Of a stretch of 46,496 nt of DNA, positions 1-9,315 are shown in pieces. Under the pieces are notes generated by a model, which worked only from the letters and a program-made list of their open reading frames with translations, ran no database searches and was not told the origin of the DNA. Origin of the DNA: Campylobacterota bacterium (GTDB lineage Bacteria > Campylobacterota > Campylobacteria > Campylobacterales > Sulfurospirillaceae); assembly GCA_013151055.1 (NCBI GenBank), contig JAADIZ010000143.1, positions 1 through 46,496 on the forward strand, in the 5' to 3' direction. Position numbers and translations under genes: made by a program. How positions within the stretch are numbered: position 1 is the first letter of the stretch; every line of letters begins with the position of its first letter.

Positions 1-1414
1 AAAATCTCTCTTTAAAGTCAAACTCATCATCTACTTCTTCTAAGCCTACATATCGCCCTGGAGTTAGTACATAGTTTAGCTCTTTTACTTCGTCTAAACT
101 CGCACTTTTACAAAATCCCTTTATATCTTTATACTCTTTTTTGTTTTTCCAGTTATGATAAGTTTTTGCTATGTAGTCTGTGTCATCATGAGAGAACTTC
201 TTTGTTCGTCTGTTGATGAGCTCACCCCTATTTCTCGCATCTATAAATAGTATATTTTTGTCTGCTCTTCCTCTTTTCATAAACCATATAGAAGCTGGTA
301 TCTGTGTGTTTAAAAAGAGTTTTGAGGGTAGATTGACGATGCAGTCCACTAGGTTTGCCTCTATGAGTGCTTTTCTAATTTTTCCCTCGTTTGAAGTGTT
401 GGAAGTCAAGCTCCCTTTTGCCAGTACAAATCCTGCCGTTCCTGTTGGTGCTAAGTGGTAAAGAAAGTGTTGTATCCAAGCATAGTTTGCATTTCCCTCT
501 GGCGGAGTTCCATATTTCCATCTTCCATCATTTCTCAGCAAATCACCGCTCCAGTCTGAGACATTAAAAGGCGGATTTGCTATGATGAAGTCTGCTTTTA
601 AATCTTTGTGGGCATCATTTAAAAATGAACCTTCATTGTTCCATTTTACCTGAGAAGAGTCAATGCCTCGAATAGCAAGATTCATCTTAGCTATCCGCCA
701 TGTTGTTTGGTTTGACTCTTGACCGTAGATAGATATATCGTTTATACGACCTTGATGTTCACGCACAAACTTTTCAGACTGGACAAACATACCGCCACTA
801 CCACAACACGGGTCAAAGACTCTGCCTTTGTAAGGCTCCAACATCTTTACAAGAAGCTCAACAACACTTTTTGGAGTATAAAACTGTCCACCCTGCTTAC
901 CCTCAGCGAGTGCAAACTCTCCTAAAAAGTATTCAAATACATGACCTAACACATCGGCACTTCTAGCTTTGGCATCTCCAAAAGCGATATTGCCTATAAG
1001 GTCTATGAGTCCGCCAAGAGACTTGCTGTCTAGATTATCTCTTGCATAAACTTTAGGGAGCACCCCTTTTAGAGAATTGTTTTCTTTTTCTATGGCGTCC
1101 ATAGCCTCATCAACAATCTTTCCGATGTTTGGCAGTTTGGCATTTGCTAAAAGATGTGACCACCTTGCGATGGATGGAACAAAAAAGACATTTTCAGCTT
1201 TATACTCATCTCTATCTTCAGGGTCTGCTCCCATCTCTTTTTCAGCCTTTAGTGTGCTATAAAGTTCTTCAAAACTATCTGAGATATATTTTAAAAACAC
1301 AAGCCCCATCACCACATGTTTATACTCTGCGGCATCTATATTTTTTCTTAGTTTATCTGCGGCTTTCCATAGCTGTTTTTCTATCAGTTCTTCTCGTTTT
1401 TTTTCTTTTGCCAT
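1..1414 (-). CDS. hsdM: Type I restriction-modification DNA methyltransferase subunit M, 3' end beyond window
   Basis: Host-side gene read from ATG at 1414 down to the window edge, 471 residues visible of a family usually near 500. The N-terminal helical HsdM domain is followed by the N6-adenine methyltransferase core: the SAM-binding motif DPCCGSGG at about residues 201-208 and the catalytic NPPF at 280-283. HsdM works with HsdS and HsdR to methylate or cut DNA; neither partner is in view, but both could lie left of the window. It starts 137 bases outside the prophage attL, so it is either resident DNA or part of an older island in the same tRNA locus. Confidence 0.95.
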   Translation of the reverse strand, partial: MAKEKKREELIEKQLWKAADKLRKNIDAAEYKHVVMGLVFLKYISDSFEELYSTLKAEKEMGADPEDRDEYKAENVFFVPSIARWSHLLANAKLPNIGKIVDEAMDAIEKENNSLKGVLPKVYARDNLDSKSLGGLIDLIGNIAFGDAKARSADVLGHVFEYFLGEFALAEGKQGGQFYTPKSVVELLVKMLEPYKGRVFDPCCGSGGMFVQSEKFVREHQGRINDISIYGQESNQTTWRIAKMNLAIRGIDSSQVKWNNEGSFLNDAHKDLKADFIIANPPFNVSDWSGDLLRNDGRWKYGTPPEGNANYAWIQHFLYHLAPTGTAGFVLAKGSLTSNTSNEGKIRKALIEANLVDCIVNLPSKLFLNTQIPASIWFMKRGRADKNILFIDARNRGELINRRTKKFSHDDTDYIAKTYHNWKNKKEYKDIKGFCKSASLDEVKELNYVLTPGRYVGLEEVDDEFDFKERF

Positions 1415-1451
1415 TATTAACTACCAAACCTAATATAAATTATTTTGCTTT

Positions 1452-1515
1452 ATTATAGCTTATATTATCAAATTGCGAGATTAAACAGATAACTATCATT
1501 TAAGACAATCTGTTT
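1452..1515 (-). promoter_or_regulatory. Probable hsdM promoter with upstream inverted repeat
   Basis: On the minus strand a TATAAT hexamer (1457-1452) lies about 40 bases before the hsdM ATG. No good -35 is visible, as is common in this phylum. Just upstream is an 8-bp inverted repeat, AAACAGAT at 1483-1490 and ATCTGTTT at 1508-1515, 17 bases apart, which could bind a regulator. The rest of 1415-1550 shows nothing else. Confidence 0.45.
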
Positions 1516-1550
1516 CTAATTATTTTAATTGAAGATTTTTTAAGAAGCTT

Positions 1551-1578
1551 TACATGGTGCGACCAGCGAGAGTTGAAC
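1551..1578. repeat. attL core (tRNA-Leu 3'-end copy)
   Basis: A 28-bp sequence identical to 34473-34500. It reproduces the T-loop, T-stem 3' half, acceptor stem and CCA end of tRNA-Leu plus four bases beyond. No tRNA body precedes it, so this is the displaced fragment made by integration. Confidence 0.95.
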
Positions 1579-1620
1579 ATTTTATTAAAACCCTATTTTT
1601 AGGGAATGGTAGTTATTTTA

Positions 1621-1641
1621 TTACTAAATGCGTTACTAAAA
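1621..1641. repeat. Left arm-type repeat near attL (putative integrase/Xis site)
   Basis: Twenty-one bases identical to 34347-34367 at the other end of the prophage. It contains GCGTTACTAAA (1630-1640) preceded 12 bases earlier by TTACTAAA, so it is itself a tandem of two half-copies. The position, 43 bases inside the core, suits an integrase arm site. Confidence 0.5.
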
Positions 1642-1648
1642 TGGTATT

Positions 1649-1677
1649 TTTATACATCTATTTATTTTGGGTATAAT
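1649..1677 (+). promoter_or_regulatory. Promoter for the attL-end membrane gene
   Basis: A TATAAT (1672-1677) with a weak TTTATA 17 bases upstream (1649-1654) lies 38 bases before the ATG at 1716. It would work in the lysogen, since no repressor operator is near. Confidence 0.5.
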
Positions 1678-1715
1678 AGTGTGTTAGATTTTAAATTATA
1701 GAGAAAGAGGTGCCG

Positions 1716-2131
1716 ATGGAAATATTATCAATAGCGCTAATGGTCTTAATTGTATTTTTAGTATATAAATTATTTAGTGGCTCAAAAGTGCTTGCAAAGG
1801 AAATAGATAAAAATATAAAAAGTGAAAAAAAAGTTAGAATTGAAGAGTATGTTTCTAAAGTGGGGAAAAGTAGAATTTCCTCTTTTGTTTTAACTCTTTT
1901 GTTTTAACTCTTTTGTTTGGTCCATTTGGGTTGTTTTACTCCTCTATTGCTGGAGCGATTATAATGATAGTTGTGTCTGCATATTTTGTTTCCTCTATAA
2001 CGCTTATAGCCACACCAATAATATGGATATTGTCAATAGCACTAGGGGATTATTTTACATATAAATATAATCAAAAAATTGCAATACAGGCTGAATTTAT
2101 GAACGATATAAGCAAATCATCAACTCATTAA
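1716..2131 (+). pseudogene. Membrane protein gene interrupted by a 14-bp tandem repeat (attL-end moron)
   Basis: Not recognised by function. The first frame starts at ATG 1716 behind AGAGG (the GTG at 1710 is less likely), gives one N-terminal membrane segment and a charged stretch, then stops at 1905-1907. The continuation is in another frame and adds two or three membrane segments, ending at 2131. Removing one 14-bp unit restores a single 133-residue protein whose join reads FVLTLLFGPFGLFY, a natural membrane segment, so the second unit is an insertion. It lies on the opposite strand to the lysis genes with its own promoter, typical of a lysogenic-conversion gene. It may be dead or reversibly switched. 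Confidence 0.75.
1881..1918 (+). repeat. 14-bp direct tandem repeat, 2.7 copies
   Basis: Unit TCTTTTGTTTTAAC at 1881-1894 and 1895-1908, then a partial copy 1909-1918. Fourteen is not a multiple of three, so gain or loss of a unit shifts the reading frame of the membrane gene. Confidence 0.95.
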
Positions 2132-2144
2132 TCTAAAGTCGCCA

Positions 2145-2540
2145 TTAATTATTTCTTTGAAAATGAGGTACATCGTGAAAACTTGTCCAGTTACCACCCC
2201 ACTCGTTTTTATCTGTTAAACTCTCCCAAAAATCACCTAGAGTTTGTATATCCTCTTTCTTGTATGTTAAATTTCCATCTATAAAGAAGTTAAAATCCAT
2301 CGCGAGGCGTTCTAGGTGTTGGGATTTCATAGTTTTACTTTTTACAGGTGCATCTATAAGCTCTATCTTGCCGTCTATCTTTGCGATAGTTTTACCATAT
2401 ACATAACTAAGCTCTTGACACTCTGTTCTATAAGCTTCGCCTGCCGTCATAACTATATTTAGCTCTATCGCCTTATCTATAAGTAAGGCTATATCTCTTA
2501 AAAATAACCACTGTTGCTCTACCATGCTCACCATGCTCAT
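2145..2540 (-). CDS. Endolysin, M15 peptidase (L-alanyl-D-glutamate type)
   Basis: A 131-residue zinc peptidase that should cut the peptide stems of peptidoglycan at the end of infection. The M15 signature is visible: His75 and Asp82 in a SxHxxxxAxD-like motif, and His126 in DVPHF near the C-terminus as the third zinc ligand. No signal peptide is seen, so it needs the holin to reach the wall. It is the last gene of the leftward operon and overlaps the upstream coiled-coil gene by four bases. The start could also be Met3 or Met6. Confidence 0.88.
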   Translation of the reverse strand: MSMVSMVEQQWLFLRDIALLIDKAIELNIVMTAGEAYRTECQELSYVYGKTIAKIDGKIELIDAPVKSKTMKSQHLERLAMDFNFFIDGNLTYKKEDIQTLGDFWESLTDKNEWGGNWTSFHDVPHFQRNN

Positions 2541-2821
2541 CTGATTCTCCTTATAAACTTAACTTTCTCTTCTAGTTTTATAACTCTCCCGTCTATTTGA
2601 TGCTCACTATCTTCTATCTTAATTATTCTATCTGTTACTCTATCAAGCGTAGAGTTAAGTCTATCTACCGCCTTAACAACAGCAACATTTGTACTAGCTA
2701 AGCGAATATTTTGTTTACTATTAGATAGTGTTTGCGTACCAACCCAGCTAAATATTCCTGTTATAAAAAAGATAAATATTGCCATTAGGGCAGACCCTAA
2801 TTGAAATCCTTTTAACATCAT
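2537..2821 (-). CDS. Small membrane-anchored coiled-coil protein, spanin-like
   Basis: Ninety-four residues: one membrane segment (about 9-29) followed by a mostly helical, heptad-like tail with alternating charges and hydrophobics. This layout and the place between holin and endolysin fit an inner-membrane spanin (Rz-like) that helps disrupt the outer membrane. No lipoprotein partner (Rz1) was found in it. It could instead be a holin accessory protein. Start Met1 or Met2 cannot be told apart. Confidence 0.5.
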   Translation of the reverse strand: MMLKGFQLGSALMAIFIFFITGIFSWVGTQTLSNSKQNIRLASTNVAVVKAVDRLNSTLDRVTDRIIKIEDSEHQIDGRVIKLEEKVKFIRRIR

Positions 2822-3387
2822 TAGTATTTTTCCTCTGTTGCTGGCTTAATTGCTGATTTAGCCCTGCCATACGCAGCCATTATTTTTGTTTTTATACTAC
2901 TGCCTTCGCTTGAGCCAAAAAAGTATCTCATTACTGCGCCAAATTCTGCTCCTAATATACCTAGAAGCATATATACAATATTGCTGCTTTCTTGGGGAAT
3001 TGGTATAAACATTGTAGTACCAACTACTGTAAAAAAACCCAGCACCACCATCCAAGCTAACACATACAGATTGATATCACTACCTCCTGTAGCTTCTTCG
3101 TGTTTGTTTTGTCTGTTTCTTGCAGAGTCTGTGTCTTTTAAACGCATACTTATCTCATCTAGTTGCATTTGTTGTAGTCTTTCGGTATGTAGCATTTCGT
3201 ACTGTTTAAGCTTTACCAATGCCTGCGGGTCTGCTTTTAAAGCACTGATTACCGCGTCTGGTTTGTTTTCGACTCCCAATATTCCAGAGATTGCTGTGCC
3301 AATTGTTCCGCCTATAGGTCCTCCTATTAGAGTTCCGAGCAAAGGTGCGGCTGTTCCTATTGCTTTGCTTACATCTTTCCAGTTCAT
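2821..3387 (-). CDS. Holin of the 3-TM (GTA-type) family
   Basis: A 188-residue protein with a glycine-rich hydrophobic N-terminus (about 10-38), a charged helical middle (60-100) and two strong membrane segments (107-128 and 137-157). This matches the holin family named from gene transfer agents (GTA_holin_3TM). It should form the timed membrane lesion that releases the M15 endolysin coded two genes downstream. The stop overlaps the next start, so the lysis genes are probably translated together. Confidence 0.7.
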   Translation of the reverse strand: MNWKDVSKAIGTAAPLLGTLIGGPIGGTIGTAISGILGVENKPDAVISALKADPQALVKLKQYEMLHTERLQQMQLDEISMRLKDTDSARNRQNKHEEATGGSDINLYVLAWMVVLGFFTVVGTTMFIPIPQESSNIVYMLLGILGAEFGAVMRYFFGSSEGSSIKTKIMAAYGRAKSAIKPATEEKY

Positions 3388-3405
3388 TTCAATTCCTTTT
3401 CAAAA

Positions 3406-3582
3406 TCACGATGGTGTTAAGGTTGATATAAAATAAAAACCTAAGCCTATTAAAACTAAAATATAAAGAGGTAGAAAAACCCAGCCCCAACTTATAATGA
3501 GATTTACAAATAATTTGAGTGTTAATATTACTATTTGAGTAATTACTAAACCTATAGCTAATAGCACCAGTCCTTTTATCAT
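3406..3582 (-). CDS. 58-residue two-TM membrane protein of the lysis cassette
   Basis: A short ORF starting at ATG 3582, which overlaps the stop of the upstream gene as ATGA (3582-3579), strong evidence of translational coupling. The product is almost all hydrophobic, with membrane segments at about 4-27 and 33-53 and a short SWGW turn between them. The size and place next to the 3-TM holin suggest a second holin or an antiholin, but no family is recognised. Confidence 0.7.
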   Translation of the reverse strand: MIKGLVLLAIGLVITQIVILTLKLFVNLIISWGWVFLPLYILVLIGLGFYFISTLTPS

Positions 3583-3917
3583 TTTAACTCCTTTTCGAAT
3601 TCATCTAACTCCAAATTATCGTGCTTAATTTCATCTTTGTAGCTTCTCTCACAATGGTTTTTTTCAAACAAAAAATCTATCAATTCCATAAACATAAAAG
3701 TGTTATTTTTTCTATATAGATAATATGTATAGCTGCTTATTGTAAAGTTCTCTTGACTATAAAGCACGCTCCCACCTGCTTGATCATACCCTAGAGCACA
3801 AGTTTTTGTGTATTTGCTTTTGTCTTTAGCTTTTACAAATTTATAAATAAATACAAATGGAGTAAATACAACTACTACTACATATGCAATTACAAACAAT
3901 ATAAAGTTTCTTACCAT
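3579..3917 (-). CDS. Hypothetical membrane-anchored phage protein
   Basis: Function not recognised. The 112 residues begin with one long membrane segment (about 5-28), followed by a basic patch (KAKDKSK), a middle rich in Tyr and Ser, and an acidic C-terminus. Overlaps of a few bases with genes on both sides put it in the fibre-lysis transcript. It could be part of the lysis set or a cell-surface protein affecting other phages. Confidence 0.65.
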   Translation of the reverse strand: MVRNFILFVIAYVVVVVFTPFVFIYKFVKAKDKSKYTKTCALGYDQAGGSVLYSQENFTISSYTYYLYRKNNTFMFMELIDFLFEKNHCERSYKDEIKHDNLELDEFEKELK

Positions 3918-4600
3918 GCTATCTTTCCTAAAGCTGTTTTAGTCGTTGCACTGTTTGCTTGTGCTTTTAGTGTGTTTACTTTTTGCAGCAAGGATAGTTT
4001 ATATGCTTTTCCATCATTCAATACTTGTTTAAGTTGAGTTATAGTGTGCAACTTGTATTCCCAAGTAGTTGTGTTTCCAGAACCATCGTCAAGACTACAT
4101 TTGAAGTAGTCATCTACTCCTCCCGCTACCATGCCAATTAAATTTAATTGGTCAACTTGTTCACTCTGATAGTGATAAACTGAACCTAAAGCATTTGAAG
4201 TAAAACCTGATAATATATCTTTTTTACATAAGTTGTTTAAGTTAGATATTTTATGAACTTTAACTAAACTTAAGTCTGTTACCCACTTAGCACCCTCCCA
4301 CTTGTCATAATTTTTTGGCACTAATTCGGTAAAATCTTGTTCTATATCACCGAGATAGTTTATAATTTTTGACTCTTTATTAAGAATATTATAAACTAAA
4401 CTTCCTCTGCTATCTTTTATATATTTCCATCTTTTAGTTATTTCGTCAAAGATTTGTGAATATCCCTTTTTAGATGCAAGAGGGGCTACCTTTGTAGCAT
4501 TTGCAGGTATTAAAAACTTATTTTTTTCAAGAGGATTTATACTTGCTTCTGTTTCTGATGTAAACTCTTTTGTGCCTTTGTCGTAATGGTATAATTTCAT
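3911..4600 (-). CDS. Tail-fibre-associated protein with DUF4376-like C-terminus
   Basis: The 229 residues start with a short tail-fibre-assembly-like segment (KLYHYDKGTKEFTSE) and end with a region (about 125-229) resembling DUF4376: a GFTSNALG segment, a hydrophobic IGMVAGG stretch, then the pattern HTITQLKQVLNDG and a terminal IAW. Such proteins are coded directly after tail fibres and act as fibre chaperones or fibre tips. It follows the collar-domain fibre gene by eight bases, which agrees. Confidence 0.6.
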   Translation of the reverse strand: MKLYHYDKGTKEFTSETEASINPLEKNKFLIPANATKVAPLASKKGYSQIFDEITKRWKYIKDSRGSLVYNILNKESKIINYLGDIEQDFTELVPKNYDKWEGAKWVTDLSLVKVHKISNLNNLCKKDILSGFTSNALGSVYHYQSEQVDQLNLIGMVAGGVDDYFKCSLDDGSGNTTTWEYKLHTITQLKQVLNDGKAYKLSLLQKVNTLKAQANSATTKTALGKIAW

Positions 4601-4608
4601 TTTAGCTC

Positions 4609-5724
4609 CTAGTATTTAATGCAATGCATCATTGCAATATTTTTAACTCTAGTTTCTGTTCCGCCAGTTAAACCTATTGTTATCACTGTTCCGGAACCGG
4701 GGCTGTCATATCCTAAAGAAATAGCGGTTCCGCCAGCTGGTGCACCTTGTCCTCCGTATTCTAGACCGTGCGTATGACTTTTAAAATCATCATTTTGGTT
4801 GCTTCCTATTGTTCTGCCTACATCTACTCCAGCACCATTGTCAAACCCACGAATAAACTCTCCTCTGAGGTCAGGAATATTAAAAGTTGTACTTCCATCC
4901 CCAGCACCATAAATAGTTCCTAAAACTATAAACAACCTTGAATATATTGTCCTAGATATAGCTGCTCCATTACACTCTAAAAACCCTGATGGTACAGTAG
5001 CTGTTGCAAAAGGTAGAACATGCCCAGTAAACTGTCCAAAGGGTATGGCTTCTGTCGGATTAATTGCATCAGCAACATTAAATGTTTTGGTATTATCGCC
5101 ACTCGCGTGTGCAAAAGCATCTTTAATAATACTATGCTCTACACTCACAAGAGTAGCATCTAAAATAGCATCTGTGGTAGTTACATTTGTTATGTCGTTT
5201 GTACTATCATAAGTAGCACCTACGACTGTACTTTGTGCAAATGTTGTGGAAAGATTTATTTTTAGATATCTGTTTGCAACATAAATATCTAATTGACTGC
5301 CATTCACACTAAAATGTGTGCTATCCACATAAGTAAATGTTAAACTCGGTAATATCCACTCGCTTTGGTATGCTGTAATATTTGCCTTCAGTGTTCCATC
5401 TTCGTTAATTGCAACATCAAGTCGTTGATCAAGTGTTGGTTTAGTTCCTCTGCTATTTACAACCTCTTTGCCTATTGTTGCATTTTCCGTATCTTCTATC
5501 CATCCGCTCTCACCGACTGTTGTATCGCCTGTAAAAATATACTTTAGCCCATTGGTACCTCTATCACTTCGCCAACAGTTTTGACCTGGAGTGGGGCTAG
5601 ATGGAAAAGATGAGCCTGAAAAGTTGCTCCTAAGAGCTTCATCTTTATCCTTAATAACTTGATAAAGCTCCCCGAAAGATGTAACACCGCTTGTCGGTTT
5701 TGTGCTATCATAAATTTGTGCCAT
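4609..5724 (-). CDS. Tail fibre protein with phage tail collar domain
   Basis: A 371-residue protein. The N-terminal half carries a GQNCWRSDRGTNGLKYIFTG segment and beta-rich sequence. The C-terminal part from about residue 225 has the collar domain pattern: GHVLPFATATVPSGFLECNG, a YGAGDGSTTFNIPDLRGEFIRG stretch split by other residues, and the later SHTHG. This fold is found in short and long tail fibres and binds the host surface. It lies immediately after the J-like gene, as side or tip fibres do. Confidence 0.88.
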   Translation of the reverse strand: MAQIYDSTKPTSGVTSFGELYQVIKDKDEALRSNFSGSSFPSSPTPGQNCWRSDRGTNGLKYIFTGDTTVGESGWIEDTENATIGKEVVNSRGTKPTLDQRLDVAINEDGTLKANITAYQSEWILPSLTFTYVDSTHFSVNGSQLDIYVANRYLKINLSTTFAQSTVVGATYDSTNDITNVTTTDAILDATLVSVEHSIIKDAFAHASGDNTKTFNVADAINPTEAIPFGQFTGHVLPFATATVPSGFLECNGAAISRTIYSRLFIVLGTIYGAGDGSTTFNIPDLRGEFIRGFDNGAGVDVGRTIGSNQNDDFKSHTHGLEYGGQGAPAGGTAISLGYDSPGSGTVITIGLTGGTETRVKNIAMMHCIKY

Positions 5725-8700
5725 TTAAAATCCTTGTATCATAATATCAACTACCCCCGACACTTTTGCATTTGAAGTGTTGTAAAGGTCTATATGAAAA
5801 CTGTTTAAAGTTTTATTTGTTATATCTGGAGCTATATTTGCCCCACCGTTTATCACTGTAGCTCTCACTGTTGCCTCCTTGTAAAACTGTTTGCCGTAAT
5901 CTGCAAAAACTATATCGCTTCCTGTCGTGCCAATTGAAAAATTTGTAATATTCAATTTTGTGTCAAGCACATCCAAGATATAATGTAACTCGTTTAGAGT
6001 TAATTTTGTGTGTATGTCAAAATTAAATGAAACTTTTATCTTTAGATATCTAAAAGTTTCATTTACGACTTGCATATACTCTGTATAATTTGTATAGGTT
6101 ATATTGTCCTCGCTATAGCTTATATAGATTTTAGGAGTAATTACAGCTGTTATATCTATATCCGTATCAAGAGGGTATGATGTATCTACTCTGTTTTTTA
6201 TCTGCAAATCAGTAATATTTTGCAAAATAGCATCATATATAGTGTTTATTCTTATACCTGTATCTCCGACTAAAAGAGTATCTATCGCATTTGTCTCATA
6301 CTCACAAAAAAGCGGATTATCGCCTGTGTAGTTTGATATATATACATCTGTTTTTGTCGGTAGGTCTGTGTCAGCAAGCCCTGCTGTGTTTATAAGAGTG
6401 TTGCCTACGGGGGTAAAGTTTACAAAAGTCCCGTCAAAAATATCTACTATATCAAGTACGGCATTCAAATGTTCATTAACACCTGTTATTGAAATGATTG
6501 CTTTTGTTGCATTTTTACTATAGACATTTGATGTATCTATCGCTTTTATCATATACTCATATGTCCCGTTCATTGCAGCTGGGGTGTCAAAAGAGTTGTT
6601 AGATATATCTGTAGCTATAATTTTCCCACTATCCCAGGCTATACCTCTTCGTATCTCATAGCCTTTTTTATCAACATCTAATATATTGTCCCAGCTAAAA
6701 TGCAGTTTATCGCTTTGCTGGAGGACTTTAAAATTTTGCACATCTTGTGGAGGATATTTTTTACCGAGAAAAGTGTATAAAAAAGCTTTTGCAGTGCTTA
6801 TACTTCCATAGCTTCCAAAATTTGTTTTGCAAATAGCTTTAAATACATATTGTTTGTTTTCTAAAAGTCCTAGCGATAGATATGAATATTTATCTGTAGC
6901 TAAATCTTTTACTATTTCAACATAACTGTTTCCATCATCTTTAGATACATAAATTGCATATTTCGTAGATATAGTTTTTGAATCTGATATCAATTTAAAA
7001 TCCAAAAATGGAATTATAGTTCCATCAACTCTTTTTTCAAGATGTTCATCAAAAATTATATTTGTAACTTTTGGATTAACTACTAGTTCGCTTTTTGATG
7101 GCGATGGATAAACATCGGGTACATCGGATACTACTTTTTCAGAGTATTCCACCGCTTTTATGCTTCTTGTGAAGTCATTTTTTCGAGTTATAGAGGTTAT
7201 TCTGAAAAGATTTATGCCAAAAGGTTTTTCTATTAAAGAGTAAATATCATATTTTGCTGGGGGAGTTGTAAAAATTCCATTTATTACTATATTTGTAGTC
7301 GTTTGAGTGCCTGTAAAAGTTATGTCAAAAGTTTCAAAACTGTTATCATTAAGCCGTACAGTCAGCTCATACGAGCTTGTAGCATACAGAGTTACTTCTT
7401 TATCAAGAATTACCGTGTTTGTTGTTGCACTTACAAGTCGTCCACTCTCTCCCCAAGCAGGCACATCGTGGCTTATGCCTATAACATCACCAACTTCACT
7501 GTCAAGTGCGTCTAAACCTACATCAAATTCAGCTGTTCGCCTTGTGTTTCTGTTGTTATTTAAAAAGTACCTGCCCACCCTATATGCCTGTGTTGCACTT
7601 GTTATACCCATTTGGTTTATCGTAGATTTTTTGACCTGTAAATCTGTGTTAAACCACTCTGGCACTACTACAGACAAGGTATCGTTTGTATAATCTTTAT
7701 CTTTATTTGTAAATTGTATCTCTACTTCATTTGCCAAATCTTCTTGAGATATGTAAGAGATTTTTAAAGAACTTTTGACAATATTTCCCATGTTAAATAT
7801 TTGTGTCATTGTAGTTAGTTTGTCAACTACAACAGAGTATTTTGTACCTCTTATGATGGGGCTTGCTCTTCCTACAGTTGCCACTTTTACAAGAGCGTCC
7901 CAAATGTTTCCTTCAAAATCAAAAACGCCATTAAATTTATATCTAGTCTCACTACTATTTATAATTTGTGCAGGAACTAGCTCATCACACCAATTTGCCC
8001 AATCTTGCACAGCATTAAAATCAACCCTGTCATATGCCAAGCCATAGCCATACAAAGGATTTGTGAGTATATCCCAGAATACCCAAGCAGGGTTATCAAG
8101 GCTCTTAAATCCTTGAGAGATTCCACTCTCATCAAAAACTTCTATGTCTTTTCGCTCAACATCAGTTAAAACAGTAACCTCGCCACTCAATTGTCCTGTT
8201 GCTTTTATCCTCAATCCCAAAAGTGCCACAGTAGGATATGCCAGGTCATCCAAAATAATCTCACCCATACCAGCCCAATGGCAAGTAGTTTGTTCTCTTG
8301 GGTCTGTAGATACTGCGGTTACTCTTGTTATTTGTATCTCATATTGATTTGGAGATAAATTTGGAATTCTTATCTCTTTGCTAAACGAGGTAGTTTGTGC
8401 TGCCCCATAAGTGTAATCTCCGAAATAAATCCAAGATGTTGCACCTTTAGCTCTGTATTCAACTTTTAACTCCACATTCCTTGTATCAAGACCGCCTTTG
8501 TCGTTTTGATAGTATAATCCGTTTGGAAATTGGAAAAATATTCTTATCGCTTGGTTTGCATTGCCTATTGTTTCTCTCACAACTGGGATACTTTCAAGCG
8601 TTACATTAAAATTATTTGGAGTTTCTATATCCGCGAAATACGGCATAACTTCTTGTGCCATTCCGCCAACTCTATAAAAGTATTCTACATCTTCGTAATC

Positions 8701-9315
8701 GATTAGAGGAGAGTTGTTTATAAGTATATCTGCTGACGCAATGTCTTTAATCTCTCCCATACACAAAGCTAATTGCAAGTTTAGATATTCATCATCCCCA
8801 ACATAATCTATCTTTCTTTGTATTATGTTTCCTGCTAGTCTGTGTCGTCCATAAAGTACAGGTATAGGACTACCTGTTCTTGGCATAGTCTTTGCAGGAG
8901 CCCAAGAATAAGTAGAACTCTCTTTTATACCCTGGAGCGATGAATTAGGTATTTGAGGAGCTAAAAGAGAACTTAATAAAGAGCTTCCCGCCATAACTAC
9001 CGCAGCGGCGGCAACATACGCCAAAGCACTTCCGACAGTCATAGTCGCCAAAGTTGTAGCTATCATACCTCCGCCAAAAAGAGAGAAGATACCTGCTGCA
9101 ATTGCACTTACTTTTTGTTTTGGTGAAAAAATAATTTCAGATTTATCAGGCGGTATATATTCTAAATCCTCGATACGGTTTTGATTTACATAAACAATTA
9201 GGTCATTTAATGGTGCCATATATGCACATAGAGGTTTGCCTTGCCATTCTACCTCTTGTACATCGCGGTCTTTTTTTATGTCAAAAGGATTGTTTATATA
9301 TGTAATTTTAAGCAT
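5725..9315 (-). CDS. Tail tip attachment protein J, apparently fused to an I-like N-terminus
   Basis: At 1196 residues this is the largest gene in the window and corresponds to lambda gpJ, which forms the central tail tip and host-range spike. The signature segment with GSPIPVLYGRHRL and later repeated fibronectin-like beta domains (about 740-950) are visible. Residues 70-120 are a long hydrophobic segment like that of lambda gpI, and no separate I gene occurs between the K-like gene and this one, so I and J look fused. The C-terminal 300 residues probably determine receptor choice. Confidence 0.9.
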   Translation of the reverse strand: MLKITYINNPFDIKKDRDVQEVEWQGKPLCAYMAPLNDLIVYVNQNRIEDLEYIPPDKSEIIFSPKQKVSAIAAGIFSLFGGGMIATTLATMTVGSALAYVAAAAVVMAGSSLLSSLLAPQIPNSSLQGIKESSTYSWAPAKTMPRTGSPIPVLYGRHRLAGNIIQRKIDYVGDDEYLNLQLALCMGEIKDIASADILINNSPLIDYEDVEYFYRVGGMAQEVMPYFADIETPNNFNVTLESIPVVRETIGNANQAIRIFFQFPNGLYYQNDKGGLDTRNVELKVEYRAKGATSWIYFGDYTYGAAQTTSFSKEIRIPNLSPNQYEIQITRVTAVSTDPREQTTCHWAGMGEIILDDLAYPTVALLGLRIKATGQLSGEVTVLTDVERKDIEVFDESGISQGFKSLDNPAWVFWDILTNPLYGYGLAYDRVDFNAVQDWANWCDELVPAQIINSSETRYKFNGVFDFEGNIWDALVKVATVGRASPIIRGTKYSVVVDKLTTMTQIFNMGNIVKSSLKISYISQEDLANEVEIQFTNKDKDYTNDTLSVVVPEWFNTDLQVKKSTINQMGITSATQAYRVGRYFLNNNRNTRRTAEFDVGLDALDSEVGDVIGISHDVPAWGESGRLVSATTNTVILDKEVTLYATSSYELTVRLNDNSFETFDITFTGTQTTTNIVINGIFTTPPAKYDIYSLIEKPFGINLFRITSITRKNDFTRSIKAVEYSEKVVSDVPDVYPSPSKSELVVNPKVTNIIFDEHLEKRVDGTIIPFLDFKLISDSKTISTKYAIYVSKDDGNSYVEIVKDLATDKYSYLSLGLLENKQYVFKAICKTNFGSYGSISTAKAFLYTFLGKKYPPQDVQNFKVLQQSDKLHFSWDNILDVDKKGYEIRRGIAWDSGKIIATDISNNSFDTPAAMNGTYEYMIKAIDTSNVYSKNATKAIISITGVNEHLNAVLDIVDIFDGTFVNFTPVGNTLINTAGLADTDLPTKTDVYISNYTGDNPLFCEYETNAIDTLLVGDTGIRINTIYDAILQNITDLQIKNRVDTSYPLDTDIDITAVITPKIYISYSEDNITYTNYTEYMQVVNETFRYLKIKVSFNFDIHTKLTLNELHYILDVLDTKLNITNFSIGTTGSDIVFADYGKQFYKEATVRATVINGGANIAPDITNKTLNSFHIDLYNTSNAKVSGVVDIMIQGF

